A DNA stretch of 64,000 nucleotides from Flagellimonas oceani. GTDB lineage: Bacteria > Bacteroidota > Bacteroidia > Flavobacteriales > Flavobacteriaceae. Every line of letters begins with the position of its first letter. The stretch's first letter is position 1. Under the pieces are notes generated by a model. It saw only the letters and a list, made by a program, of their open reading frames with translations, did no database searches and had not been told where the DNA came from. Where the stretch lies: contig NZ_CP049616.1 in assembly GCF_011068285.1 (NCBI RefSeq), positions 3,740,001 through 3,804,000 on the forward strand, given 5' to 3'. This document shows, one piece after another, positions 44,608 to 52,478 of this stretch. A program made the translations under genes and the position numbers.

Positions 44608-44841
44608 ATGTCAAATGTAAATGTGAAAATATGTAGCTATATAACCAATGAATGGTTACTTCCTTGGATAAAGGAAGGAAAGACTCAGAGTTCTTTTGCT
44701 ATTAATCACAACATTGATGAAAGTACCGTAAGGAAAATTAAAGGCAGAAATGAATATAGAATACCGGTGGAAACACTAAATAGAATTTGTGAAGCGAAGG
44801 GTATAAAACTTAGTGAGTTTTTTAAAATAGCTGGACTTTAG
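44608..44841 (+). CDS. small XRE-family regulator
   Basis: 77 residues from the ATG at 44608; a TTG further up would run through the palindrome. One helix-turn-helix is visible (KTQSSFAINHNIDESTVRKI) followed by ETLNRICEAKGIKLSEFF, the standard Cro/C1-type fold. It lies 255 bp upstream of the ImmA/IrrE-macro operon on the same strand and is a likely repressor of it, with the ImmA/IrrE domain as a possible cleaving partner. A 12-bp palindrome, TTGTTTAAACAA (44857-44868), follows it. Confidence 0.75.
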   Translation: MSNVNVKICSYITNEWLLPWIKEGKTQSSFAINHNIDESTVRKIKGRNEYRIPVETLNRICEAKGIKLSEFFKIAGL

Positions 44842-45096
44842 TAAGGAATTAAAAAATTGTTTAAACAACTTTTCACTTTGTAAATGTAAAATCCATAACG
44901 AACATTCCCATTTTACTTTTCTTACAAATTCTTAAATTAAATTTCAATCTGCCCATTTTGGCATATCTTACCTAGGCATATATAAGAAGTCCATAAAGAT
45001 TTATAAACATTCCCCTAAAAACCGTTTGTAAGTTTTATCTCATATTTTTCAGCACACAAACAAAACTTTGTATTTTTAATTAAAACAAAAAAATAA

Positions 45097-46569
45097 ATGA
45101 GTAATACCACTTCAAAATTTGCCAAAGATTATTTGCAAAAGAGAGGGTATGCCAAAGCTGGTCCAAAGATTTCAAGAATCAAAGGAACTCCAGACATATA
45201 TGTCAATTGGAAACACAAATCGGTGTTGGAATTATTAACAGAGGATAAGGAATTTGAGGATCCTATTGAAATAATAATAAAAAGAAGTAGAAATTTAGTC
45301 CTTAAAGCTTTCAACGCTGGGTGGGTTGGACCGCCTTTCAATATGTCACATCTTGCTTCTCTGATGGGGTATAAGGTTACCCCAAACGAGTTAATCTCTG
45401 AAGCAAGAATTATCCCTGAAAATGACTCCTTTATTATTGAATACAATCCTTTTCAGAGCACCGCTAGAACCAATTTTTCCATCGCACATGAAATAGCACA
45501 TACACTTTTTACTGATTGTGCTGACACTATCCGATACAGGAAAAACCACTTGGAAAGTGGTTCTTGGGAGTTAGAATTTTTGTGTAACATTGGAGCTTCA
45601 GAACTCTTGCTCCCCTACGCCGAATTTACAACAACTGCAAATTCAATAGACCCCACAATTTCCAATATCATTTCACTAGCGCGTGATTATCAAGCTTCTG
45701 TAGAGTCAGTCTTCCTAAGATTATGCACAGTAGTCGATTACCCCTGTACAGTGGCTATTTGTTCATACAATAGAGAAGGAGAATTAATTGTTAGCTATTC
45801 CCAAAAATCTAAAGAATCTAATCTAGTTCTTGAGAAAGGTAGCAAAATTGACTTTAATTCCAGTGCATATGAATGTAAAAGACCCGGTTGGACTTCTTAT
45901 GGAGTTGAGTCATGGGAAGAATTTAATGGAGAGGAATTCAATGTCGAGTCAGTTGGTTTATCGCCAATTCGCAAACAATTAGTCCCCAGAGTTGGCATTT
46001 TAATTAGTCCCAGTAAGTTTGTCAAAAAAAGAAATAAAGGAATATATCTTGTTTCAGGCGATGCAACAGAACCTAGAGGCGATAATAAAAAAATTATTGT
46101 CCAAATTGTTAACAATCATGCAGGCGTCGGTTTTGGGTTTGGGAAAGCTCTGGCTAAGAAATACAAAGAAACAAAGAGTAGCCTTCAAAATTGGAAGAAA
46201 GATAAGAACAATTTCAAGTTAGGTGAAACCAACCTCGTAAGAGTAGATTTTGACATTATTGTTTTTCAAATCTTAGCGCAAGATGGCCTATATCCAAAAG
46301 ATGGAAATATTCCTCTAAAATATTCCAGTTTAAGAGACGGCCTTATTAGTTTAAGAAAATATATAGAACAAAACCCTGATTATACGGTACATATGCCTCC
46401 AATAGGTTCTGGTCAAGCCAAAGGAAATTGGAACATAATTAAAGGGATAATCTATGACGAATTAGCTTCCTATGGTATAAATGTCACAATTTATTTTCTA
46501 CCTAACAATAATGTCCCCCCACCCAATATAAACCAATCTTTAATTTTAAAGGAGGTGGATGAGGAATAG
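45097..46569 (+). CDS. ImmA/IrrE metallopeptidase fused to a macrodomain
   Basis: 490 residues. The N-terminal region carries the zinc site HEIAH (131-135) in SIAHEIAHTLF, with ELEFLCNIGASELLLP as the third-ligand segment. The C-terminal region (about 314-480) is a macrodomain of ALC1/YmdB-like type: GDATEPRGDNKKIIVQIVNN, GVGFGFGKALAKKY, and MPPIGSGQAKGNW. Macrodomains bind or remove ADP-ribose, and in DarTG the macrodomain partner reverses the ADP-ribosylation made by the toxin. A DarT-like gene lies two genes downstream. The fusion to a stress protease is unusual. The gene overlaps the next start by 11 bp. Confidence 0.82.
   Translation: MSNTTSKFAKDYLQKRGYAKAGPKISRIKGTPDIYVNWKHKSVLELLTEDKEFEDPIEIIIKRSRNLVLKAFNAGWVGPPFNMSHLASLMGYKVTPNELISEARIIPENDSFIIEYNPFQSTARTNFSIAHEIAHTLFTDCADTIRYRKNHLESGSWELEFLCNIGASELLLPYAEFTTTANSIDPTISNIISLARDYQASVESVFLRLCTVVDYPCTVAICSYNREGELIVSYSQKSKESNLVLEKGSKIDFNSSAYECKRPGWTSYGVESWEEFNGEEFNVESVGLSPIRKQLVPRVGILISPSKFVKKRNKGIYLVSGDATEPRGDNKKIIVQIVNNHAGVGFGFGKALAKKYKETKSSLQNWKKDKNNFKLGETNLVRVDFDIIVFQILAQDGLYPKDGNIPLKYSSLRDGLISLRKYIEQNPDYTVHMPPIGSGQAKGNWNIIKGIIYDELASYGINVTIYFLPNNNVPPPNINQSLILKEVDEE
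46549..46556 (+). promoter_or_regulatory. strong Shine-Dalgarno sequence inside the preceding gene
   Basis: AAGGAGGT lies only two bases before the ATG at 46559. Bacteroidota seldom use such sites, so a near-perfect one here is notable. It confirms the ATG as the start of the overlapping gene and may hint at foreign origin or coupled reinitiation. Confidence 0.6.
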
Positions 46570-48208
46570 AAAAATAATTATAATTATTAGTGGGGAAATT
46601 GCCTGCGGTAAAAGTTCAATTTGCCAGGGGTTAGAAAAACATCATTTTTTCAAACAATTTAGCACGCGCAAAGTTTTGGAAGATTGTTATGCGGCAGAAA
46701 ATGGGGGCATTATACCCGAGGACCGAAGTCTTTTACAACAGTTCGGTGAGGCAAAGGACAAAAACACGGATGGTTCTTGGGTTCTTGACCAACTTCACGA
46801 CAGTTTAATCCCAGAAAATAGAATAATTATTGATAGCGCAAGAATATCACCACAAATCGCTGCTTTTCGAAGAGCTTATGGTGATGCGGTTTGTCACATT
46901 CATTTGAAATGTCCAAGAGATATAAGGCTAAAGAGATTCGTTGAAAGAGGAAGAGCAAGTGATAAGTTCAAAACTTATGAGGAGGCAGTTGAAAAATTTG
47001 AATTCTATTCAAAGGATAAAACGGAAATGCAGGTAAAAGACTTAGAAAAAATAAGTGATTTAGTTGTTCATACAGAAGACACTGCAATTCCGGATGATCA
47101 TGTTGTTAGAATCTCTGCTTTTTTGAGAATTCTACCCAACATACATACAGAAAATGTTGATGTAGTTGTCGGTGGTCAGTTTGGCTCAGAAGGTAAAGGA
47201 CAAATAGCAGCATATTTGGCGCCAGAATACTCTTGCTTAGTAAGAGTTGGTGGCCCAAATGCAGGCCATAAAGTATATAATAATCCGTCACCCGATGTTT
47301 TCCATATAATACCTTCCGGTGCAAATAAGAATAAAGACTCTGTCTTGGTCATTGGGCCTGGAGCTGTAATAAGTGTGGAGGTCTTATTAAAAGAAATAAA
47401 GAAATTCGAAGTAACTCCCGATAGACTTGTAATTGATGAAAATGCGACAATTATCTCCAACGATGATATACGAATCGAAGAGGAATTGGATAAAATCGGC
47501 TCTACCAAACAAGGTGTTGGTGCAGCTACTGCAAACAACTTGTTCATTAACAGATTAAATGCAGATGACTCATTTAAAGCTCGAAACCAAAATCAGTTAA
47601 AAGCATTTATTGGAAGTGCCAGTAAGGTTTATGAAGAGATGAATCTTAAAAACAAAAAAATACTTCTTGAGGGAACTCAAGGTACATTCTTAAGTATTCA
47701 TCATGGATTATATCCCTATGTAACCTCCAGAGAAACAACAGCAGGAGGGTGTCTGGCTGAAGCTGGGCTTGGATTTGGGAAGGTTCGAAAAGTAGTAATG
47801 GTCGTCAGGAGGTATCCTATTAGAGTACAAAACCCAGAAGGTGGAAGCTCGGGAGAATTTATGAGTAGGGAAATAACACTAGAAGCAATTTCAAAAAGGT
47901 CTGGTTATCCACTCTCAGAAATGCAAAAAATTGAGAAGACGTCTACAACTAAAAAAAATCGTAGAATAGCTGAATTCAACTGGCGTTTGTTTCGAAAAGC
48001 TTGCGAACTAAATACGCCTACAGATATTGCATTTACTTTTTCTGACTATATAAGTTATGAAAATCAAAATGCTCGCCGATATAATCAATTAACCCCAGAA
48101 ACCATGAGATTTATAGAAGAGCTTGAAAGGTGTGCTGAGGTTCCTGTGAGCCTTATTGCAACACGATTCTCTTATAGATCAATCATTGATAAAAGAAACT
48201 GGATTTAA
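46559..48208 (+). CDS. P-loop kinase fused to a PurZ-like adenylosuccinate synthetase
   Basis: 549 residues. Residues 1-190 are a nucleoside-phosphate-kinase-like P-loop domain (Walker A GEIACGKS, 12-19; IIIDSARIS; lid-type RLKRFVERGR). Residues about 200-549 are an adenylosuccinate-synthetase fold: VVVGGQFGSEGKG (202-214), PNAGHKVY (233-240), IGSTKQGVGAA (313-323), LEGTQGTF (370-377) and TTAGG (393-397). PurA has Asp where this protein has Ser210 in the GSEGKG loop; the phage enzyme PurZ, which acts on dGMP to make the aminoadenine precursor, also has Ser there. The C-terminal region is shortened as in archaeal/PurZ-type enzymes. It is translated in an overlap with the genes on both sides. 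Confidence 0.8.
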   Translation: MRNRKIIIIISGEIACGKSSICQGLEKHHFFKQFSTRKVLEDCYAAENGGIIPEDRSLLQQFGEAKDKNTDGSWVLDQLHDSLIPENRIIIDSARISPQIAAFRRAYGDAVCHIHLKCPRDIRLKRFVERGRASDKFKTYEEAVEKFEFYSKDKTEMQVKDLEKISDLVVHTEDTAIPDDHVVRISAFLRILPNIHTENVDVVVGGQFGSEGKGQIAAYLAPEYSCLVRVGGPNAGHKVYNNPSPDVFHIIPSGANKNKDSVLVIGPGAVISVEVLLKEIKKFEVTPDRLVIDENATIISNDDIRIEEELDKIGSTKQGVGAATANNLFINRLNADDSFKARNQNQLKAFIGSASKVYEEMNLKNKKILLEGTQGTFLSIHHGLYPYVTSRETTAGGCLAEAGLGFGKVRKVVMVVRRYPIRVQNPEGGSSGEFMSREITLEAISKRSGYPLSEMQKIEKTSTTKKNRRIAEFNWRLFRKACELNTPTDIAFTFSDYISYENQNARRYNQLTPETMRFIEELERCAEVPVSLIATRFSYRSIIDKRNWI

Positions 48209-48843
48209 TGGAATTAGATATTTTACTGAACAAAATACCATACGTTTATCATTTGACAGCGTCAAATAACATTCCCCATATAAGCAAATCAAGATTGTTA
48301 CATAGCACAACCACTCTTGTAAACGCCTCTCAATTGAGTCCGGATGAGAAAAATGAATTCGTACGAAATAGAAGACCAAATCATGTTATAATAAATGTCG
48401 ACGGAGCATCAATCGCAATTCGAGATCAAGCTCCTATTAGCATAAAAAGTCTTAATAAGTGTTTGCAAAACGGGGCTTCCGCAAGAGACTTTATTAAGCT
48501 GTTAAATGATCGAGTCTTTTTCTGGCCTTCAATTAAAAGACTTAATACTCATTTTACCAGATATTCCCATGAAGGTCCAAGAATTTTGAGAGTGCCCTTA
48601 GAGGATTTAATTGACGCTAACGAAGATATTTTACTTTGTCATTTGAATTCTGGGGCCACAAGATGTCATCCAAAATGGGGTGGGGCGCCTCCGCCACGAG
48701 ACTTGAACACTTTTAAAACCGTAGAAGACTATAATGAAGGTATAGGCAGACTTGCAGAAATAACAGTTATAGATACTTGTATAATTCCAGAGTCAGCTAT
48801 GATTTCCTCGAACCCTAATGGTCCATGGATAGATTTTGAATGA
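48208..48843 (+). CDS. DarT-like ADP-ribosyltransferase candidate
   Basis: 211 residues. YHLTASNNIPHISKSRLL (14-31) resembles the NAD-binding start of DarT and other H-Y-E class ADP-ribosyltransferases (Y/H-x-T, then I...LL). VFFW (103-106) could be the second core strand and Glu184 in RLAEITVI the catalytic Glu. Its start overlaps the PurZ-like stop (TAATG), so the three genes are co-translated. With a macrodomain protein in the same operon the setting recalls DarT-DarG. Family membership is by motif pattern only. Confidence 0.5.
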   Translation: MELDILLNKIPYVYHLTASNNIPHISKSRLLHSTTTLVNASQLSPDEKNEFVRNRRPNHVIINVDGASIAIRDQAPISIKSLNKCLQNGASARDFIKLLNDRVFFWPSIKRLNTHFTRYSHEGPRILRVPLEDLIDANEDILLCHLNSGATRCHPKWGGAPPPRDLNTFKTVEDYNEGIGRLAEITVIDTCIIPESAMISSNPNGPWIDFE

Positions 48844-49157
48844 TTCTTATTAAGTTGTGTTATTATTTGATTTAATGGATGGTTTGTTTTGCCAAGTCAA
48901 ATTAATTTTAATAATCAGGGATTATTATGAATCGACAGCAGATTAGGTCATTTTTTTTGAAATAATACAATATGGCACCTCCAGAAATACAATACATCCT
49001 TTTATTTCTTGCTTATAGCAAAATGTAGAAGAAATGATATTTTGTGTTCAAATCATATAAATTGAGTTCAAACACAATCGGAACCTGTTAAAACTTGTTA
49101 AACTTTCAAAAGTTAGGGTAAAGTTAGGGTAGAAGCTTAAAGGAGATCAAAAAGAAA
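48844..49157. other. intergenic region with tandem repeats near the tRNA
   Basis: 314 bp between the DarT-like gene and the tRNA terminator. It holds no gene. AAGTTAGGGT is repeated at 49110-49119 and 49121-49130 (11-bp period), next to CTGTTAAAA/CTTGTTAAAC (49085-49103). If an element ends at the tRNA, these could be integrase arm sites. Confidence 0.35.
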
Positions 49158-49178
49158 GCCCCCGAAGCTCTCGGAGGC
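49143..49178 (-). terminator. terminator of the tRNA gene
   Basis: On the minus strand the hairpin GCCTCCGA-GAGCT-TCGGGGGC (49178-49158, one mismatch) is followed by TTTCTTTTTG, 17 bp past the tRNA 3' end. Confidence 0.7.
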
Positions 49179-49194
49179 CCTGTGTACACTGACG

Positions 49195-49268
49195 TGGTCC
49201 CACCTGGGCTCGAACCAGGGACCACCTGATTATGAGTCAGGTGCTCTAACCAACTGAGCTATAGGACC
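49195..49268 (-). tRNA. tRNA with CAU anticodon (Met, or Ile2)
   Basis: 74 nt reading from GGTCCTATAGCTCAGTTGG to the discriminator A. The acceptor stem GGTCCTA/TGGGACC pairs fully (one G-T), the anticodon stem is CCTGA/TCAGG with loop CTCATAA (anticodon CAU), and the T-arm is CCTGG-TTCGAGC-CCAGG. CCA is not encoded. CAU could be elongator Met or, if lysidine-modified, Ile2; this cannot be settled by eye. It marks the boundary between accessory DNA and conserved chromosomal genes, and tRNA 3' ends are common integration sites. Confidence 0.93.
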
Positions 49269-49325
49269 GCATTTTGCGGATGCAATATTAGTGTTTATTT
49301 TTCTTCAGCGCAAGGTTTTAACGTC

Positions 49326-49733
49326 CTAGGCTTCTTTTATTTCTTGGCAAAGCTCCACCAGCACGCCATTTGTGCCCTTTGGGTGCAAAAATGCCACTAG
49401 TTTGTTGTCCGCCCCTTTTTTGGGTGTTTCGTTCAAAACCACAAAGCCCTCGCCCTTCAAACGTTCAATTTCTGAGACAATATCCTCCACGGCAAAGGCA
49501 ATATGGTGAATGCCCTCCCCCTTTTTCTCCAAATATTTGGCAATGGGACTGTCTGGTTGGGTCGCTTCCAACAACTCTATTTTGTTAGGGCCCGATTGAA
49601 AGAAAGAAGTCTTTACTCCCTCCGAAGCGACTTCCTCGATTTTATAGTGTGGCACGCCCAACAACTTTTCAAACAATGCATTGGATGCAGCCAAGTCTTT
49701 GACCGCAATCCCGATGTGTTCAATTTTGTCCAT
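49326..49733 (-). CDS. mce: methylmalonyl-CoA epimerase
   Basis: 135 residues forming a VOC-fold dimer subunit. The metal ligands are His in MDKIEHIGIAV, Gln/Glu in the IELLEATQPDSP strand, His in EGIHHIAFAV, and Glu in GVLVELCQ. It interconverts the (R) and (S) forms of methylmalonyl-CoA in propionate metabolism. A TAATTTTG promoter box lies upstream (49771-49778, minus strand). Confidence 0.9.
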   Translation of the reverse strand: MDKIEHIGIAVKDLAASNALFEKLLGVPHYKIEEVASEGVKTSFFQSGPNKIELLEATQPDSPIAKYLEKKGEGIHHIAFAVEDIVSEIERLKGEGFVVLNETPKKGADNKLVAFLHPKGTNGVLVELCQEIKEA

Positions 49734-49770
49734 ATGAGTAGCAATATGCGTTAAAATGTTCGCCTTTTTC

Positions 49771-49778
49771 CAAAATTA
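49771..49778 (-). promoter_or_regulatory. mce promoter box TAATTTTG
   Basis: This matches the Bacteroidota -7 consensus TAnnTTTG on the minus strand, 38 bp upstream of the mce start codon. The expected start of transcription is near 49764. Confidence 0.55.
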
Positions 49779-49823
49779 CACACTGTAAATGGTTAATAGC
49801 GTGATGATAGTCATTAATTCGCT

Positions 49824-49831
49824 TATTTTTG
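49824..49831 (+). promoter_or_regulatory. rbfA promoter box TATTTTTG
   Basis: The TAnnTTTG match ends four bases before the rbfA start codon, so the transcript would begin at or next to the ATG (leaderless or nearly so). Confidence 0.5.
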
Positions 49832-49835
49832 CAGT

Positions 49836-50231
49836 ATGGAGGAAACACAAAGACAGAAAAAAATAGCGGGAATCATTCAACAAGACCTGGCCGATATCTT
49901 ACAACGGGCCGCTACCGATGGTGGCCTTAAGGGAACCTTGATTTCCGTCTCCAAGGTTTCCGTGACCGTAGATCTATCCTTGGCCAAGGTATATGTGAGC
50001 ATTTTTCCAAACAAGGGTGCCAAAGAACTGTTGGAAGGCATCAAAGAGAACCAAGTGGCCATCCGTTACGAACTGGCCCAGCGTACCAAGCACCAACTTA
50101 GGCGTGTGCCCGAGCTCAATTTTTATCTTGATGATTCCTTGGAATACATCGAAGGGATTGAAAAATCATTGAAAAGAGAAGAAAACCCTATCGAGAACAG
50201 GGACCTGCTCGACAAACGTAAGAAATCCTGA
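49836..50231 (+). CDS. rbfA: ribosome-binding factor A
   Basis: 131 residues with the KH-like RbfA fold: RQKKIAGIIQQDLADILQR at the N-terminus, VSVTVDLSLAKVYVSIFP and the conserved LRRVPELNFYLDDSLEY. It assists 30S maturation around the 5' end of 16S rRNA. It is followed after 2 bp by an ABC-permease gene, an arrangement common in Flavobacteriia. Confidence 0.93.
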   Translation: MEETQRQKKIAGIIQQDLADILQRAATDGGLKGTLISVSKVSVTVDLSLAKVYVSIFPNKGAKELLEGIKENQVAIRYELAQRTKHQLRRVPELNFYLDDSLEYIEGIEKSLKREENPIENRDLLDKRKKS

Positions 50232-50233
50232 TT

Positions 50234-51439
50234 TTGAACTTTCCGCTTTATATCGCAAAACGTTATTTACGGTCCAAAAGCAGCCAAAACGCGGTAAATA
50301 TCATCAATTTCATCACTTTTTTAGTGATTGTGATAGGTTCCGCGGCCCTTTTTATCGTGCTTTCCGCTTTTGCAGGTTTAAAGACGTTCAGCCTTTCCTT
50401 TTCCAATACCTTTGATCCCGATTTGAAGGCTTCACCCACGATTGGCAAACATTTTACAGTTTCTGCAGATGAAGAAGCCCAACTAGGTCAAATTGATGGA
50501 CTGGCCAACTTTTCCAAAGAACTGGAAGAGCGGGCCTATCTTACCTACAAGGAAAAAAGCACCATCGCCTACATTAAAGGGGTTGATGAAAACTACAGAG
50601 CCGTTACAGGGGTGGACAGCACCCTTATTTTTGGAAATTGGGGCCCCGATGTCCACAATGGGGTTATCGGAATTGGTATCTACAATTTACTGGGTGTTCC
50701 GATGAACAACAGGACCGCCATGGAAGTTTTGGTGCCCAAGCCCGGCGAGGGCTCTTTTTCGCAACCTGGATTCAACCCGAAACCTTATGACGACCTTGCT
50801 TTGGTGGTAAGCGGCGTTTATGCCGTGGAGGAATCTTTGGATAAAAAATATGTTTTTACACGACTTCCTTTGGTTCAAGAGCTATTGCAGAAAGATAGCA
50901 CCGAAGTCTCAGGCATCAATTTTAAATTGATGGAAAATGCCTCGCCAGAGGATATTAGGAACTCCATTGTTGGGGTTTTGGGCGATAAAGTTTCCGTTTT
51001 GACGCGTAGGGAACAAAACACCTCGCTCTACCGGATGCTGAACACCGAAAACTTGGCAACTTATTTGATTTTTACCCTCGTTTTGATCATCGCCCTATTC
51101 AATGTTGTCGGGGCCATTATTATGATGATTTTGGACAAACAGCAGAACTCCAAAACCTTGTTCAGCTTGGGTACAACGATAAAAGAATTGCGACGCATAT
51201 ATTTTATCCAAGGCGTATTGGTCACCTCTTTCGGTGGATTGATAGGTGTTTTGATCGGTTCGCTGTTGATTGGTTCCCAATTGGCGTTTGGGTGGTTGAA
51301 GATTACACCGTCATTAGCTTATCCCGTGGAATTCAATGTTATCAACTTGTTGATTGTAATCGGGACGATTGTGGTTTTGGGGGTTATCTCTTCAAAAATT
51401 GCAAGCAGCCGAATCACCCAAAAATTGATTTCCGCTTAA
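50234..51439 (+). CDS. LolC/LolE-type ABC transporter permease
   Basis: 401 residues starting at TTG, two bases after the rbfA stop. One N-terminal transmembrane helix (FITFLVIVIGSAALFIVLSAFAG), a large periplasmic domain, and three C-terminal helices form the FtsX/MacB-type architecture of lipoprotein-release permeases. The start NFPLYIAKRYLRSKSSQNAV is typical of the flavobacterial family. Confidence 0.88.
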   Translation: MNFPLYIAKRYLRSKSSQNAVNIINFITFLVIVIGSAALFIVLSAFAGLKTFSLSFSNTFDPDLKASPTIGKHFTVSADEEAQLGQIDGLANFSKELEERAYLTYKEKSTIAYIKGVDENYRAVTGVDSTLIFGNWGPDVHNGVIGIGIYNLLGVPMNNRTAMEVLVPKPGEGSFSQPGFNPKPYDDLALVVSGVYAVEESLDKKYVFTRLPLVQELLQKDSTEVSGINFKLMENASPEDIRNSIVGVLGDKVSVLTRREQNTSLYRMLNTENLATYLIFTLVLIIALFNVVGAIIMMILDKQQNSKTLFSLGTTIKELRRIYFIQGVLVTSFGGLIGVLIGSLLIGSQLAFGWLKITPSLAYPVEFNVINLLIVIGTIVVLGVISSKIASSRITQKLISA

Positions 51440-52428
51440 GCAAACTGAAAATCCCCGAATTTTTCCTGTACCTCATCAAAAGCGGCAAAAACATCTGCAG
51501 CGTCATCGCTGGTCACCATTTTCATACGGTATTCTTTAAAGTGCGGAATGCCTTTAAAATAGTTGGTATAATGCCTTCGGGTTTCAAAAACGCCCAGTTT
51601 TTCACCTTTCCAATCAATGGCCATTTGCAGATGCCTACGAGCGGCCTCCACACGTTCCTGCATTGTTGGCGGAGCTATGTGTTCACCCGTTTTTATGTAG
51701 TGTTTCACTTCGTTAAAAAACCAAGGATACCCAATGCTTGCCCTACCGATCATAGCGCCATCCAATCCGTATTCATCTCGCATTTTTACGGCAGCTTCGG
51801 GCGTGTCCACATCGCCGTTTCCGAACACGGGAATATGCATCCGCTGGTTGTTTTTCACCTCGGCAATGGATTTCCAATCGGCCTCGCCCTTGTACATCTG
51901 CACACGGGTACGTCCGTGAATGGAAATGGCCTCGATACCCACATCCTGCAATCGTTCTGCCACCTCAACAATTTTGATGGTACTTTGGTCCCACCCCAAA
52001 CGCGTTTTCACGGTAACGGGCAGTTTGGTGCGCTTCACGATTTCTTCGGTCAATTTCACCATCAACGGAATATCGCGCAGAATACCGGCCCCTGCATTTT
52101 TGCAGACCACTTTTTTAACGGGACAGCCAAAATTGATATCAATGATATCGGGGTTCGATTTTTCAACAATATCCACTGCCTGGAGCATAGAATCCAATTC
52201 GGCACCAAAAATTTGAATGCCCACAGGGCGCTCTTTTTCGTAAATGTCCAGTTTGATGACACTTTTGGCGGCATCCCTGATCAGTCCTTCGGAAGAAATA
52301 AACTCGGTATAGACCACATCGGCGCCCTGCTCCTTGCACAGTTTACGAAAAGGCGGGTCGCTCACATCTTCCATCGGAGCTAGAAGAAGCGGGAAATCAG
52401 GGAGTTCTATGTTTCCAATTTTTGGCAA
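51436..52428 (-). CDS. dusB: tRNA-dihydrouridine synthase
   Basis: 330 residues. The FMN-binding TIM barrel is clear: LLLAPMEDVSDPPFR, DINFGCPVKKVV with the catalytic Cys in CKNAGAGILRD, and VFGNGDVDTPEAA. It reduces uridine in the D-loop of tRNA. It converges on the permease gene with a 4-bp overlap. Promoter box TACTTTTG lies 21 bp upstream. Confidence 0.93.
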   Translation of the reverse strand: MPKIGNIELPDFPLLLAPMEDVSDPPFRKLCKEQGADVVYTEFISSEGLIRDAAKSVIKLDIYEKERPVGIQIFGAELDSMLQAVDIVEKSNPDIIDINFGCPVKKVVCKNAGAGILRDIPLMVKLTEEIVKRTKLPVTVKTRLGWDQSTIKIVEVAERLQDVGIEAISIHGRTRVQMYKGEADWKSIAEVKNNQRMHIPVFGNGDVDTPEAAVKMRDEYGLDGAMIGRASIGYPWFFNEVKHYIKTGEHIAPPTMQERVEAARRHLQMAIDWKGEKLGVFETRRHYTNYFKGIPHFKEYRMKMVTSDDAADVFAAFDEVQEKFGDFQFA

Positions 52429-52448
52429 ATCCTACGGTTTTTGGACTG

Positions 52449-52456
52449 CAAAAGTA
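52449..52456 (-). promoter_or_regulatory. dusB promoter box TACTTTTG
   Basis: This is a perfect TAnnTTTG match on the minus strand followed by GCA, 21 bp before the dusB start codon. Confidence 0.6.
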
Positions 52457-52478
52457 CAAAATAGACAATAACTAAAAG

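Noticed and set aside
1..49190. integrase or transposase defining the ICE ends
   Set aside because: No tyrosine or serine recombinase or DDE transposase signature was found in the window, so the ends cannot be placed.
51292..52383. 363-codon plus-strand ORF
   Set aside because: Long but entirely antisense to dusB, with His- and Phe-rich composition typical of a shadow frame.
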